Below, piece by piece: positions 47,901 through 57,479 of a stretch of 64,000 nucleotides of DNA. The notes below the pieces were generated by a model, which had not been told where the DNA came from, searched no databases, and was given only the letters and a program-made list of their open reading frames with translations. The translations under genes and the position numbers were made by a program. Numbering within the stretch: position 1 is the first letter of the stretch; every line of letters starts with the position of its first letter. Origin of the DNA: Anaeramoeba flamelloides (lineage: Eukaryota; Metamonada; Anaeramoebidae); NCBI GenBank assembly GCA_027625915.1, contig JANTQA010000033.1, positions 8,742,001-8,806,000 of the forward strand, in the 5' to 3' direction.

Positions 47901-49643
47901 TACTTGACAGCACTTTATGAAACTTGACAAAACAACTGCTTATTCATTTATGTTATTATACCTAATAATTTTTAAAATATTCTTGACTTTTCCATCATGG
48001 TCAATTTATTATCAAGCTTTCTCGAAATTGGTTTAGATTTGCATCTAATAATTTTAAGGTGTCTATTTCCCAATTAATATTTTCATTATCTTTTTTTGAA
48101 AACACTGTACATTTGTTGATCCAAAAACTTGTCTGAATCCTTCAACATGACAGAGGCGAATTCGTGGGTGTGACAAATCCAGATTTGACATTTTTTAGTG
48201 AATAAAAATTCCTAATATACCCCTACTAGGATACTGTTTTTTTTTGACAAATTGCAAACAACTGAAACAAGAATAAATAAATAAAAAATTAATTGATTAT
48301 CTTTTACAAATAAAGTCTAACCATATTAAAAGATGTGAAGAAAATTACAATCTAAGTATTTCCAAATTAAAGTTAGAAGCTCACACTACTGGTTTTTGTA
48401 TTTTAAATGGGAAAGAATTTTCACTTCCTTGTCCTTATTTTTCTTGACTGAAATAGGGTTCTCAAAGAAAGAAATTGTTAATTTGTGGTACTATTTCTGA
48501 AAAAGAGAAATTGAAAATGAAGCGAAAAAAAATCCCATTTATAATTCAAATACCAGTCATAAGCTAAATTCAACCCTCACCAGGAATAGAGATTTGAAGG
48601 ATATTGGGATGGTTCGATTATTTAGTACCACCCATGTCGAAAAGTAATTTTTTTACCCTTTATACAAGAGACTTATTTTCCCCTTCATTTTGAAGAAGAC
48701 TGATCTCCTCTCCAGAAAGTAAACTCAAATACTTTTTGAATAAAATGGGAATTCACTGGCAAAACAAAATTTTGATTTTTGATTGGGAAAGTGTTTTTGA
48801 ACCTAAATGACAAAAATTCCAAAAAAACCTATTTTTTGTATTTTAACAAGATCCCTTGACTGACATTCTTTGAAGTAAACAATCACACCTTTGATAACAA
48901 AAGTAATATTTCTTGATGATCAAATACAGGCTTTGATTGAGAAGGGGAATTGAAATACGTTTTGTGATGAATTTTTCAAGAATTATTCTACAAAAGGTGC
49001 AAAAAATTGTCTAACCGGAAAAAGTGTTGGACTTTTAAAAAACTAAACCAAAGCAAATTGATTCTCAGAAACCATTAAAAAAATGTTTGAAAATCGATTA
49101 CAAGGTTGGATTTGTATGTTTGACAAAAAAAAAAAAAAAAAGAATCCTTTCACAAGTTCTATTTGTTTTCAAAATAAATGGAAAAAAATTTTCATTCAAC
49201 TTTTCTAAAAAAAGATTTTTTCAAGATATAACATTTGAAATTTTTAGTTCTTAAAAGCAGCTTAAATTGTTACTTTACCTTTTAGAATTGGGAAATTTTA
49301 TTTTAATTGATGATTTATTTTTATTGATGAGGGATATGTGATTTTTTTGGAAAGTTGAATAAAAATTTTGATCTTGTTATTTTTCAATTAATAGGATAAA
49401 TAAGGGTTACTTTATGTAAATGGTGTGCCATTTTTTTCTTTTGTTGTTCAAAAAAACAAAACAAGGTGAAAAAAATTGTTGTATTGAAATTTGTTTGTCA
49501 AAAAGTGAATATAAAAGGGTTGTATTGTTGTGGAAATTATTTACCTTAATTGGTTGTTTGTTGTGACGTATCAAGAAGTAGGTAAGCAGACAAATATTGA
49601 CAAAAACAGTAATAAACGTGAATATGGTAATTTGTTTTTCCAT
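41941..49643 (-). CDS. seven-helix receptor with C-terminal RGS domain
   Basis: Predicted membrane regulator of heterotrimeric G proteins: a 7TM body fused to an RGS (G-alpha GTPase-accelerating) domain, an arrangement known from plants and several protists. Three exons, 49643-49545, 46086-45893 and 43171-41941, join in frame (phases 0 and 2) to 507 residues. Exon 1 is helix 1 (ITIFTFITVFVNICLLTYFLI). Exon 2 holds helices 2-3 with basic IRSRLL before and GRTLRLRF after. Exon 3 holds helices 4-7 (about 157-281), an Asp/Asn/Gly-rich linker and the RGS region (about 340-465), with FLDIISHKKLVVYWMLFAQ, IFDEFIKPGS, and EAEDEIIYLMFSNSYPLFLES as its final helices. Introns of 3.5 and 2.7 kb hold LINE, hairpin and MITE debris. 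Splice choices are by eye; no ligand can be inferred. Confidence 0.85.
43450..43740 (-). repeat. dispersed repeat R7, copy b
   Basis: Minus-strand match to 20790-21125. It shares CAAGATACTGA/CAAGATACCGA, CAAGTACCGACTCG, CAATTCTTATAATGATT and AAAGTAAAAAG. It lies in intron 2 of the RGS receptor gene. Confidence 0.6.
44197..44440. repeat. hairpin-decamer block H3
   Basis: Begins with units GTGTCGTAGA (44211), GTGCCTTCAA (44221) and GTGTCTAGA-type repeats, the complement of the RGCACTYNAC unit. Then comes CTAGG and a type A stem-loop (TTCCAGAATTCAGAAGAATT with its complement, about 44251-44320), followed by a type C half near 44345-44430. In intron 2 of the RGS receptor gene. Confidence 0.8.
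45028..45130 (+). mobile_element. LINE 3'-end scrap L4
   Basis: The end of the LINE coding region and its tail only. CTATGATTTTATGCT, then TGTAATTTACA with CTTC and AATAAT before an A-run, parallels the 3' end of L1 at 5385-5475. Within RGS receptor intron 2. Confidence 0.6.
45355..45560. mobile_element. small MITE family R4, copy a
   Basis: About 205 bases whose ends mirror each other (TGGAACAAAATTTTCATCCA at left, TGGAAATATTGATC with AAGTTGA at right). It matches 49171-49380. Both copies lie in RGS receptor introns, shortly downstream of an exon on the coding strand. Confidence 0.55.
46755..47012. repeat. hairpin-decamer block H4
   Basis: A type B stem-loop (about 46770-46842), a short AGTTTTCTATTTATTTG segment, a type C stem-loop (about 46890-46970), then decamers AGTACTCCAC (46979), AGCACTTGAC (46989) and GGCACTTCCC (46999). 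It abuts the truncated end of LINE remnant L2. Confidence 0.82.
47013..47350 (-). mobile_element. LINE remnant L2, C-terminal part
   Basis: Minus-strand match to 52765-53085: the TNYLNRYSYVYDKN segment, then NSLFILSLVNDKE near 47060-47105, with stops and shifts. The final LRATR-like end is missing where it meets block H4. Confidence 0.75.
47375..47940. repeat. hairpin-decamer block H5 (largest complete block)
   Basis: Runs from CGTTAGG (47377) to a five-unit decamer array: GGCACTCTAC 47879, AGCACTTGAC 47889, AGTACTTGAC 47899, AGCACTTTAT 47909, GAAACTTGAC 47919. Inside are type A (about 47390-47457), a nested hairpin with outer arms about 47531-47567 and 47676-47711 (AGTGTTCTAGG against CCTAGAACACTT) enclosing a type C hairpin, and B-type halves. 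It splits LINE remnant L2. Confidence 0.85.
47950..48105 (-). mobile_element. LINE remnant L2, connector part
   Basis: The minus strand reads NINWEIDTLKLLDANLNQFRE (48015-48095 region) and SQEYFK, matching NINWEIENLKLQNVDLNYFRQ in L3 at about 52425-52490. It ends where block H5 begins. Confidence 0.72.
48388..48557. mobile_element. small MITE family R5, copy b (170 bp)
   Basis: Terminal inverted repeats of about 25 bases: ACTGGTTTTTGTATTTTAAA against ACTGGTATTTGAATTATAAA on the other strand. Located in intron 1 of the RGS receptor gene. Confidence 0.75.
49171..49380. mobile_element. small MITE family R4, copy b
   Basis: Matches 45355-45560 (ATGGAAAAAAATTTTCATTC at left, GGAAAGTTGAATAAAAATTT at right). 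Confidence 0.55.
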
Positions 49644-49964
49644 TTGATATTTAAAGAAAAGATTTTTGATAATTGGTACAATTTGAAAAAATAAAATATA
49701 TTTCAAAAATTTTATTGCACAAAACCCAATGACCATTGATAAACTTTTCTTCTTTCAACCATTTTTAGAGAATTGAATATTCTTCTGACACTTTTAATGA
49801 GGGGAAACAATTGCCACAGTCAGGCGATTATTTATAGAGTTTGAATCAAAAATTCTTCAACCTGTTTACTTGAGATTTTTCATTACCAAATACAATTTGC
49901 TACTGCAGTCAAATTCATTACTTTTCTTGGTTAAAAAAAAGAATTCTTTTTTTCCAAAAATTAA

Positions 49965-50268
49965 GGACTATTCGAATTTTATGCTCTGAGAGGGTTGGAA
50001 TACCATATAGTAAATGGTTTAAATGTTTAAAAAGTTATAGGTTTTGCTGAAAGTCAAAATATTGCAATTTTTCGGATTTTAAATGTTTTTTGAGGGAATT
50101 CAATGAAATTTTGGATCTCAAAATATTTTTTTAATTTTCAATCAAATCGTTAATAATTCCCAAAATTGCAATATTTTGACTTTCAGAAAAACCTACAACT
50201 TTTTAACAAGTTTTACCTTTTACTGTATGGTATTCCAACCCTCGCAGAGCATTAAATTCGAATAGTCC
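49965..50268. mobile_element. TTAA-flanked foldback element M3, 304 bp
   Basis: Terminal repeats of about 115 bases starting GGACTATTCGAATTT, including GAGGGTTGGAATACCATA and GAAAGTCAAAATATTGCAAT on both arms. TTAA abuts each end (49961-49964, 50269-50272). Non-coding. It lies upstream of RGS receptor exon 1. Confidence 0.9.
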
Positions 50269-51044
50269 TTAATAATCCTCCAATTAAAATAATTTTCTTG
50301 TGGTATTTTTTTGGTTTCCTTTGGTGTTCTTATGAGTTGAAAAACTCTGTCTCACTTCTTTTTTTTTTGGTTAAGGTGTTTTTGTCTCTGAAAAAAAGCA
50401 CGTAGAGATTACTATCAAATCATTAATACCTTAAATTTTTCAAACATTAAAAGATTATTTTTTTTATTTAAGGGACTAATCTCTATAAATTATTTATTAC
50501 CTCAATTTAATAGAGAATGAGAACATTTTTTGCCAATTACTAAGATTTGAAAGACCCTGTTTATTTTCATTTTAAACTTATTTCTAGATAAGGAATCCTT
50601 ATTTTAAAATTGTTCAAAGAAAAAATAATAGAGACTAGTCACATAATGAAAAAAATTTTGAGTTATTCTTAGAAAAAATTATTTCCACTCAATAGATAAA
50701 TAGAGAAAATTATTAAAAAACCAAAAAATGTTTTTATCGAGATATTCTTTAGAATAGCAGAATATCTCACTTTTTATGCTTTTCTTAAATGAAAAAAAAA
50801 CCTCTAAAAAATATAAAATTAAGAGAGAAACAGACTGAAAATGAAAGTCTAATTTTAGTTAGAATTAACCAAAATAAGAATCATTTTATCAATTTAAACT
50901 TATTAACTGTATTTTAATTTGAGATAAGTGTTTAATTTTTAGAATTTATATTAAATTTAGAAAAATATTTTTTGAAATTAAAAATAACCATCTGATAATT
51001 TTTCACTTTTCGATAATTTAATTTATAACAAACGCTATTGGTTA
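50269..51044. other. intergenic, no gene seen
   Basis: AT-rich spacer between M3 and the tandem duplication. No supportable feature. Confidence 0.45.
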
Positions 51045-51370
51045 ATAAAAGATCTATGATCAAAAAATATTTTTCAAGATATTTAACAATTTAATTTGGA
51101 AAATTCAATTGTCCTAGACATATTAAGATTTTTTTCAAATTTAATAATAAAAAAATTCCAAATTATTTTTTTTCGCATTTAATAGGTATAATCATAATTT
51201 TTAATAGTATTTTAAATTTAATAAAAGATCTTTGATCAAAAAATATTTTTAAAGATATTTAATAATTTAATTTGGAAAATTCAATTTTCCTAGACATATT
51301 AAGATTTTTTTCAAATTTAATAATAAAAAAATTCCAAATAATTTTTTTTCGCAGTTAATAGGTAATAATA
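51045..51370. repeat. tandem duplication, 176-bp unit, two copies
   Basis: Unit 1 starts ATAAAAGATC at 51045 and unit 2 starts with the same word at 51221. Both run through AATTTGGAAAATTCAATT, CCTAGACATATTAAG and a TTCGCA stretch with only scattered differences. Confidence 0.85.
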
Positions 51371-51487
51371 ATAAATTTTCATATTATTTCAAATTTAATT
51401 AATATCCTTCAAATGGGGGTATTAACGATTATTTTGAATATAGAAAAATTTTTTATTGATTTAAATTGAAAAAAATATATTTTTTGT

Positions 51488-51727
51488 TTTCTAGGTTAGG
51501 TTTTTTTTTAGTTTTGAAATAAAAACCCAGAACACTTTTGGTTAGTTTTCCAGAATTTAAAAGAATAGAGTAAAATCTTTGATTTTTCTCAATTCTTATG
51601 AATTCTGGAAAATTACCTTTAGCCTTATTTAATTTGAGAAATAAACCGAAAATTTTTGAAAGTTTCTTTTAATTTCTCAAATTAATAAAAAGCTAACCAC
51701 TCTACGGCATTCAACGGACACTTTGTG
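51488..51727. repeat. hairpin-decamer block H6
   Basis: Starts with TTCTAGGTTAGG, has a type A stem-loop (about 51545-51610, TTTCCAGAATTTAAAAGAAT paired with ATTCTTATGAATTCTGGAAA), a type B stem-loop (about 51622-51690), then units ACCACTCTAC (51696), GGCATTCAAC (51706) and GGACACTTTG. Confidence 0.8.
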
Positions 51728-52329
51728 TTAGGTTATCCAGATCCTTAGATCTTTTTATTTTTTCTTGCCAAGTTTGTTTTGTCAGTACATGTTAATTTAA
51801 TAAAAGCAAAATAAACAATCTCTGGTTAATCATTATTTTATTGTATCCAAATAGTCTTCTTCAAACTATTTTAAAATACAAATTGTGTATTAAATGTACT
51901 TTTCAAAATTATTGTTTAAAATTCAAGTTAAATTTATAAATGTTTTTATAAATTTTTTGAAAGTGAATTTTAATTCTCTCATATATTTTTCTTGTATTTA
52001 TGATACAAAAAGTTAGATAATTGGTCAAGAGATCGAAAAAAAACCAGGGAATTTTAGCATCTAAACTAGATGAAAAATACCTTGAAAAATCTAAACTTAT
52101 GTTTTCACATCTTTTTTTCACTGAAAATCTTTAAAAACAGTTAATTTAAAGTTATGATCCTATTTTTTTGATGTTTTATCCAAAAGACAGAATCTATTGA
52201 AAGAATAATTAATTGACACCATTCAAAATACAAATTCTAAAATAGAATATTAACTGATTTTGAAATGATTTTTTATAATAAAAGTCTTGTGTCTCAAATA
52301 AATATTTCATAAAAACTATATATATTATC

Positions 52330-53135
52330 TACAGAAGAAGATATAAACTCAAAAAAAAATTAGAAATACTTGGGTTTGATCACATTTCACAAAAATTAAA
52401 ATTTTCCAAGAAAAAAGATGAAAATATCAATTGGGAAATAGAAAACTTAAAATTACAAAATGTAGACCTAAATTATTTTAGACAAAAGTTAATTATAAAT
52501 AGTTATGGGTGGAAAGGTAAAGAATATTTAAAAATTATTAATTACAATAATAATATCAAAAAAAATCATGTCATCAAGTGCCTAGCTTTTTGATAATTCA
52601 AAAGAATAGAGAAAAATCTTTGATTTTCTTCAATTCTTTTGAATTATGGAAATACTAATCACGGTTTTTTTTAATCTAAGAAATAAACCGAAAATTTATT
52701 AAATTTACTGTTTATTTCTTAAATTAAAAAAAACCTAACGACAAAAAATATTTAAAATGGGTACGTTCAACTTCCATTTTAAAATCAAGAAATTTCACAA
52801 ATTATCTAAACAGATATTCTTATGTTTATGATAAAAATAAATTAAAAACAAAATTCTGCAACTTATGTAAAAATCATTCTAATATGGAAATCATAGAAGA
52901 TATCGATCATTTTCTATGGGACTGTCCATTCTATAGAAAAAATCGAAAAATTTGGATTAAGGAATTAATTCAAATAAATAAAAAGAATAAGCAATTAAAT
53001 TATAATATTCTTGATATTATTCGAAATAAAGACTCATTATTTATTTTATCATTGGTTAATGATAAAGAAAATTATGACTCTTTATTAAAATTTCTAAATA
53101 AAAATTTAGAAATCAGGGCTACAAGAGAAAACTAG
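52330..53135 (+). mobile_element. LINE remnant L3 (best preserved C-terminus)
   Basis: Two open pieces of one LINE frame. 52330-52565 encodes the connector region (NINWEIENLKLQNVDLNYFR). After block H7, 52751-53135 encodes SRNFTNYLNRYSYVYDKNKL, then a C-x2-C...H-x4-C zinc knuckle (FCNLC, DIDHFLWDCPFYRKN) and the ending EIRATREN before a TAG, with an A-rich tail at about 53155. The reverse-transcriptase core is absent. LINE identity is by motif recall; clade not assigned. Confidence 0.82.
52569..52750. repeat. hairpin-decamer block H7 inside LINE L3
   Basis: Begins GTCATCAAGTGCCTAG (one decamer, inverted), has a type A stem-loop (about 52590-52655) and a type C/B stem-loop (about 52668-52732, AAATAAACCGAAAATTTATT with its complement), and ends CCTAACGAC. 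It interrupts the LINE at the same point as H5 interrupts L2. Confidence 0.82.
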
Positions 53136-53822
53136 TTTTCTCCCTTCAAAATAAATAAAAAAAAAAACTATATATTTTATATATAAGTTTTGATTTTTTT
53201 ATCAAATAATTACCCTCATTTTTTTTTTTTTTTTTTTTTCTCGTACATTAAAGTTAATGGGGAAATAAACTTTATTTCATTCAACGGTGTATATAAAAAC
53301 AAACATTATTTTGAAATATCAAATATTTTATATAAGTGACCTTTGAAGATAAAACAAGAAATAATTAGTATAATACACTTCAAAGAATAGTTAATATCGT
53401 CTGAAAAAAATACTAGTAAATCAATAAATTTTCTAAAATATTTTAAAAAACACAAATTCTTAGTGAACTAATGAGAAAAACAATAATGTTCCATTTGATC
53501 TCCTATTGAAGATCAAATAAAATCCCAATTGAAATCAAAACGATTTCTCTACAATCATTTTTACATATCAGTAACATTAGAATGACATGTTTTTAACCAA
53601 GTGACTATCGGTCTTGGAATAAAAAAAAATTTGCAAATGAATGATGTATCAAAAAAAAAAATAATAAAAAGTAAAAAACAAAAATTAAATGTGAAAAAAT
53701 GACGTCAATTTTGAAATTTCCAAAATAAATCTTTCTTATAATATCTATGCAAACCCAAAAAACACATTTAATTCACTCATTACAACTGGTACCCTTTGAC
53801 TTGGAAATGGTTTGTTCTATAC
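53136..53822. other. intergenic, no gene seen
   Basis: AT-rich spacer with T and A runs (53219-53240) after the LINE tail. Nothing supportable. Confidence 0.45.
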
Positions 53823-54408
53823 TATTTCCAAGAAAGTGGGGTAAATTTATTTTCAAATATATCTATTAAACTCAATCTTCAATAAGTGTTTAAATATCCA
53901 AAATCTTTAACTACAATTTATTGATACTTGATAATAATTCAATTTGTTACTTAGTATTGTATTACATGAATAAAATCTATTAAATTTTCTGATCTCATTT
54001 TTATCATGATATTTTTTAGGAGTGAAAATTGGTGTTTATTATTTTCTTTTTGATTGAAAAAATCGTTATCATAACTTGTTTAGTCCCCAAAGAATTTTCA
54101 AATAGAATGAAAAACATATAAATGTCTACATTTTATTGTTTAAAAAATCATTTATCCCCTTTCCATATTTCCAGTTTTTTATTGAAATTGGTTGTACATT
54201 GTTTTCACCAAAAAAAGTACTATTTTTTTTTTTCATTTTTTGAAAATATTTCATCCAACATATTTTGAAAACAAATACTCTAGTCATTAATTCAATCAGT
54301 ATTAATATTAAACTTAATTTGATATTGTCAATTAACAAATACCTCCCACTAACAAAGATGATTTTTTATGAAATGTAAAAAAAAATACCCCACTTTTTTG
54401 TAAATACC
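53823..54408. mobile_element. inverted-repeat element R3, copy a (about 586 bp)
   Basis: The left end TATTTCCAAGAAAGTGGGGT is mirrored at the right by ACCCCACTTTTTTGTAAATA. Nearly identical over its length to 56899-57479. No coding sense; the open frames inside are repeat frames. Confidence 0.8.
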
Positions 54409-54972
54409 TTATTATTTAAATGGAAGATGTAAGAAGTTATAAGGTGGTTCATTCAATGGTTCTTGTGATTAACATTTACTTTAAACCTGTCTGGAAAAGT
54501 TACACTGTATTGGGATTGATCTTCTGAGTACGATTTCCTTGTATTGTGATTAAATTTTTAAAATCTTGAGGATTTAATTGGTTGTGAATAAAAAAAAAAA
54601 AAATTGATCATTTAGGTTCATAAATGAAAAAACAATTGACAAACTAAAAAAAAAATGATTATTTTTCAATGAGTTGCAAACTTCTACATTTTAGTTTTCT
54701 TTGCATTTAAAAACTTTATATTTGAAAATTTTTCTTCTTTTCTTGATTTTTTCTCTTTTTTTCATTCCAATTTTTTGCTTTTATTTGTTTCCACATTTGA
54801 GAGAAATAAGAAGTTATTTATTCCTTCAAAACAATTCAATCAATTTATTTAATTTTCAAAATTTGAAAAAAAAAAAAAACACAATCTATCGAAAAAATAA
54901 GAAAATTAATAAGAAAACCATTAATATATAATAATATTTGTTATCATATTATTTCTTAAAAGGGTGTTTATT
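54409..54972. other. 3' flank of the PIP kinase gene, no gene seen
   Basis: AT-rich sequence with poly-A and poly-T runs. It likely includes the 3' untranslated region of the minus-strand kinase. Phe/Leu-rich open frames here come from poly-T. Confidence 0.45.
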
Positions 54973-56736
54973 TTATTTATACTTTTTTGGAGTTGTGGTT
55001 ATTTTTTTCACAAGATTAATAAATCGTGAAGCATACAGTTCTGGTTCAACTGAGGACATTTCCGTTCTTGTGAAATGCTTTAATGTTTTAAATCCATGCT
55101 CAACCTTTTTTTTAACATTATAAACTTGTAAACAATCAATAATACCAAAATAATAAATACAACTTTTTTTCCTGTTTTGCTCATCGCCAACACTCCTAAT
55201 GCCACCCTTTGCGCGTTTAAAATCCGAAATTCTTTTGAAATCTAAAAATTGAAGAACACTTTCTTTTTTTTTTAATTTATTATTATTATTATTTGATTTG
55301 TTATTACTATTACTATTATTATTATTATTATTATTATTTTTGCTTCTATTATAACTGCTTTCGTTATTTTCATCTTTTTCGTCTAAGTGGTGTATTCCTA
55401 ATAGAAGAGAATAATCCATTATTGAAAATTTTTTTAAAAATTCTGTATCTGAGTTAATTTGACGAATTAATTTATTTCTTAAAATTTTTGTTAATCGAAG
55501 TTCATCGTTTAAATCATTATCTTTCAGTATTCTTAAATTTTTTTTTTTCCTATCACCTCCTCGATTAATTTTGGATCCTTTAAGATCATAAACATCATGC
55601 ATTTGGTATTTTTTAGGAAACACGTTATTCATAACAATACAATAATAATTTTCTGTGCTTGTGGAAATGGAATAATGCCCATAAAATAGAGTCAATAGCG
55701 TATGTGGGTTTGTAATAATATATTGATAGTAATCCTTTAAAATTTGAGTTAATACATTTGATTCACTTTTTTCAATAAATTTTACAACAAATTTTTTATC
55801 CTTTGAGAGGAAAAAACTCGCGCCCGATCTTCCCCCGTCCTGTTTCATAACTTCAACTCCATCTATAGTGTGTGTTTGGGTGTTTATTTATTTTTGTATT
55901 TTTTTTTTGTTTTTGTTTTTGTTTTTATTTTTTTTTTTTGTTCTTTTTTGTATTTGTTAATTTAATTTTTTTTAAATAATAAAACTATTTGGGAAAAAAG
56001 TAAAACAAGGTCAAAAAAGTTAAAACAAGATTTTGAATTGGATACATTTATAGAACCTGAAAATGAAAAGTAAGATCAATTAATAAAAGAAAAAACAATT
56101 ATTCAAAGACAAAATAGAGACTAAACCCAATAACTGTTTTTTTAATACTATCTTTTTAGTAAGGGTTTTTCTTTGATTGATCGATAATTAAAAATTTGTT
56201 GAAAAAATTGACAATTTTTGAGATTTTCAAAACCCCTCATCAATTTGGATAATCAAAGTAGATTTAAATTGTATTTTTGTTGATTTGATAGAAAATAATA
56301 TAAATGAATTATTCTTTTAAGTTAATTGTTTTCTTCTTTTTTTTAGATTTTACTTTTCATTTTCAGTTTCTATTAAGGTTTACAATTCAAAACATCGTGT
56401 TGATCTTTTTTTCCCTGTTTCACTTTTGTTCACAAATAGTAATATTAGATTTTTATTTTAATTTTTGAAAAAGAATGATAAAATTCAATTACTTTCTTCT
56501 AAGCATATGCTTTTTTCATATTGTTTATTTGAAATATTAAAATGTACACGGAGATGGTAAAATATCAATGGCGATAATTCTTGGAAAGTAAAAGAAGGTT
56601 GTTCTTTCGGCTGATTGCTATCATTTGATGTGTTGATTTTATTCATCATTGAATCAAGTTCAATTTTTGTTATTTCATTGAAATTATTTTCTTTAACGTA
56701 AACTTGTCGAAATTTTTGTTTGTTTTCTAACTCATT
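54973..56736 (-). CDS. phosphatidylinositol phosphate kinase (PIP5K/PIP4K family), 5' end not found
   Basis: Lipid kinase that phosphorylates phosphatidylinositol monophosphates. Two exons are seen: 56736-56493 and 55862-54973, joined in phase 1 (donor GTAATT, acceptor ACTATAG), about 377 residues. The first carries FTFQELSPLIFYHLRVHFNI, the family's entry motif. The second begins GGRSGASFFLSKDKKFVVKF (glycine loop and ATP-binding Lys) and continues with YDLKGSK, the catalytic IMDYSLLLGIH, an Asn-rich insertion, and YYFGIIDCLQVYNVKKKVEH with SSVEPELYASRF, which includes the IID metal site. At least one upstream exon is missing, so an N-terminal extension such as a receptor domain cannot be excluded. 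A possible 19-base microexon near 57950 is bounded by TTCAG and GTAAAT. Type I versus II is not resolved. Confidence 0.93.
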
Positions 56737-56898
56737 CTATAAAATAGATTATTTAATTAAGAAAATAAATTTATATTATATAAATAGAGAATAAATATTA
56801 TTCTAATGAATATCATTAAAATAGTTTCTTTCATGGAAGAATTGATATTTAAGAAAAAAAATTAAAATTTAAAAATTCAAATAAAAGGGGGTGGTGAG

Positions 56899-57479
56899 CT
56901 ATTTCCATTAAAGTGTGGTAAATTTATTTAAAATATATTTCTGTAAACCCAATCTTCATAAAGTATTTAAATATCCAAAATCATTAACTACCATTTATCG
57001 ATTCTTGATAATAATTCAATTTGTTACTTAGTATTGTATTACATGAATAAAAGATATTAAATTTTCTGATCTCGATTTTATCATGATATTTTTTAGGAGT
57101 GAAAATTAGTGTTTATTATTTTCTTTTTGATTGAAAAAACCATTTTCATAACTTGTTTAACCTCAAAGAATTTTCAAATAGAATGGAAAACATATAACTA
57201 CAGTTTATTGTTTAAAAAATCATTTGTACCCTTTCCATATTTCCAGTTTTTTATTGAAATTGGTCGTACATTGTTTTCACCAAAAAAAGTGCTATTTTTT
57301 TTTTCATTTTTTGGAAATAGTTCATCCAACATATTTTGAAAACAAATACTTTAGCCATTTATTCAATCGGTATTAATATTAAACTTAATTTGGTAATGTC
57401 AATTAATGAATACCTCCACTAACAAAGATCATTTTTTTATGAAATGTAAAAAAAAATTCCCCACTTTTTTTGCAAATAA
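56899..57479. mobile_element. inverted-repeat element R3, copy b (about 581 bp)
   Basis: Same sequence as 53823-54408 with scattered changes, same orientation, left end CTATTTCCATTAAAGTGTGG. It lies just upstream of the first PIP kinase exon found, probably within an intron. Confidence 0.8.

Noticed and set aside
47879..47928. Decamer array as telomere-like or CRISPR-like repeats
   Set aside because: Too few units, no unique spacers of constant length, internal positions, and always tied to hairpin modules. TTAGG occurs only as a single linker word, not in arrays.
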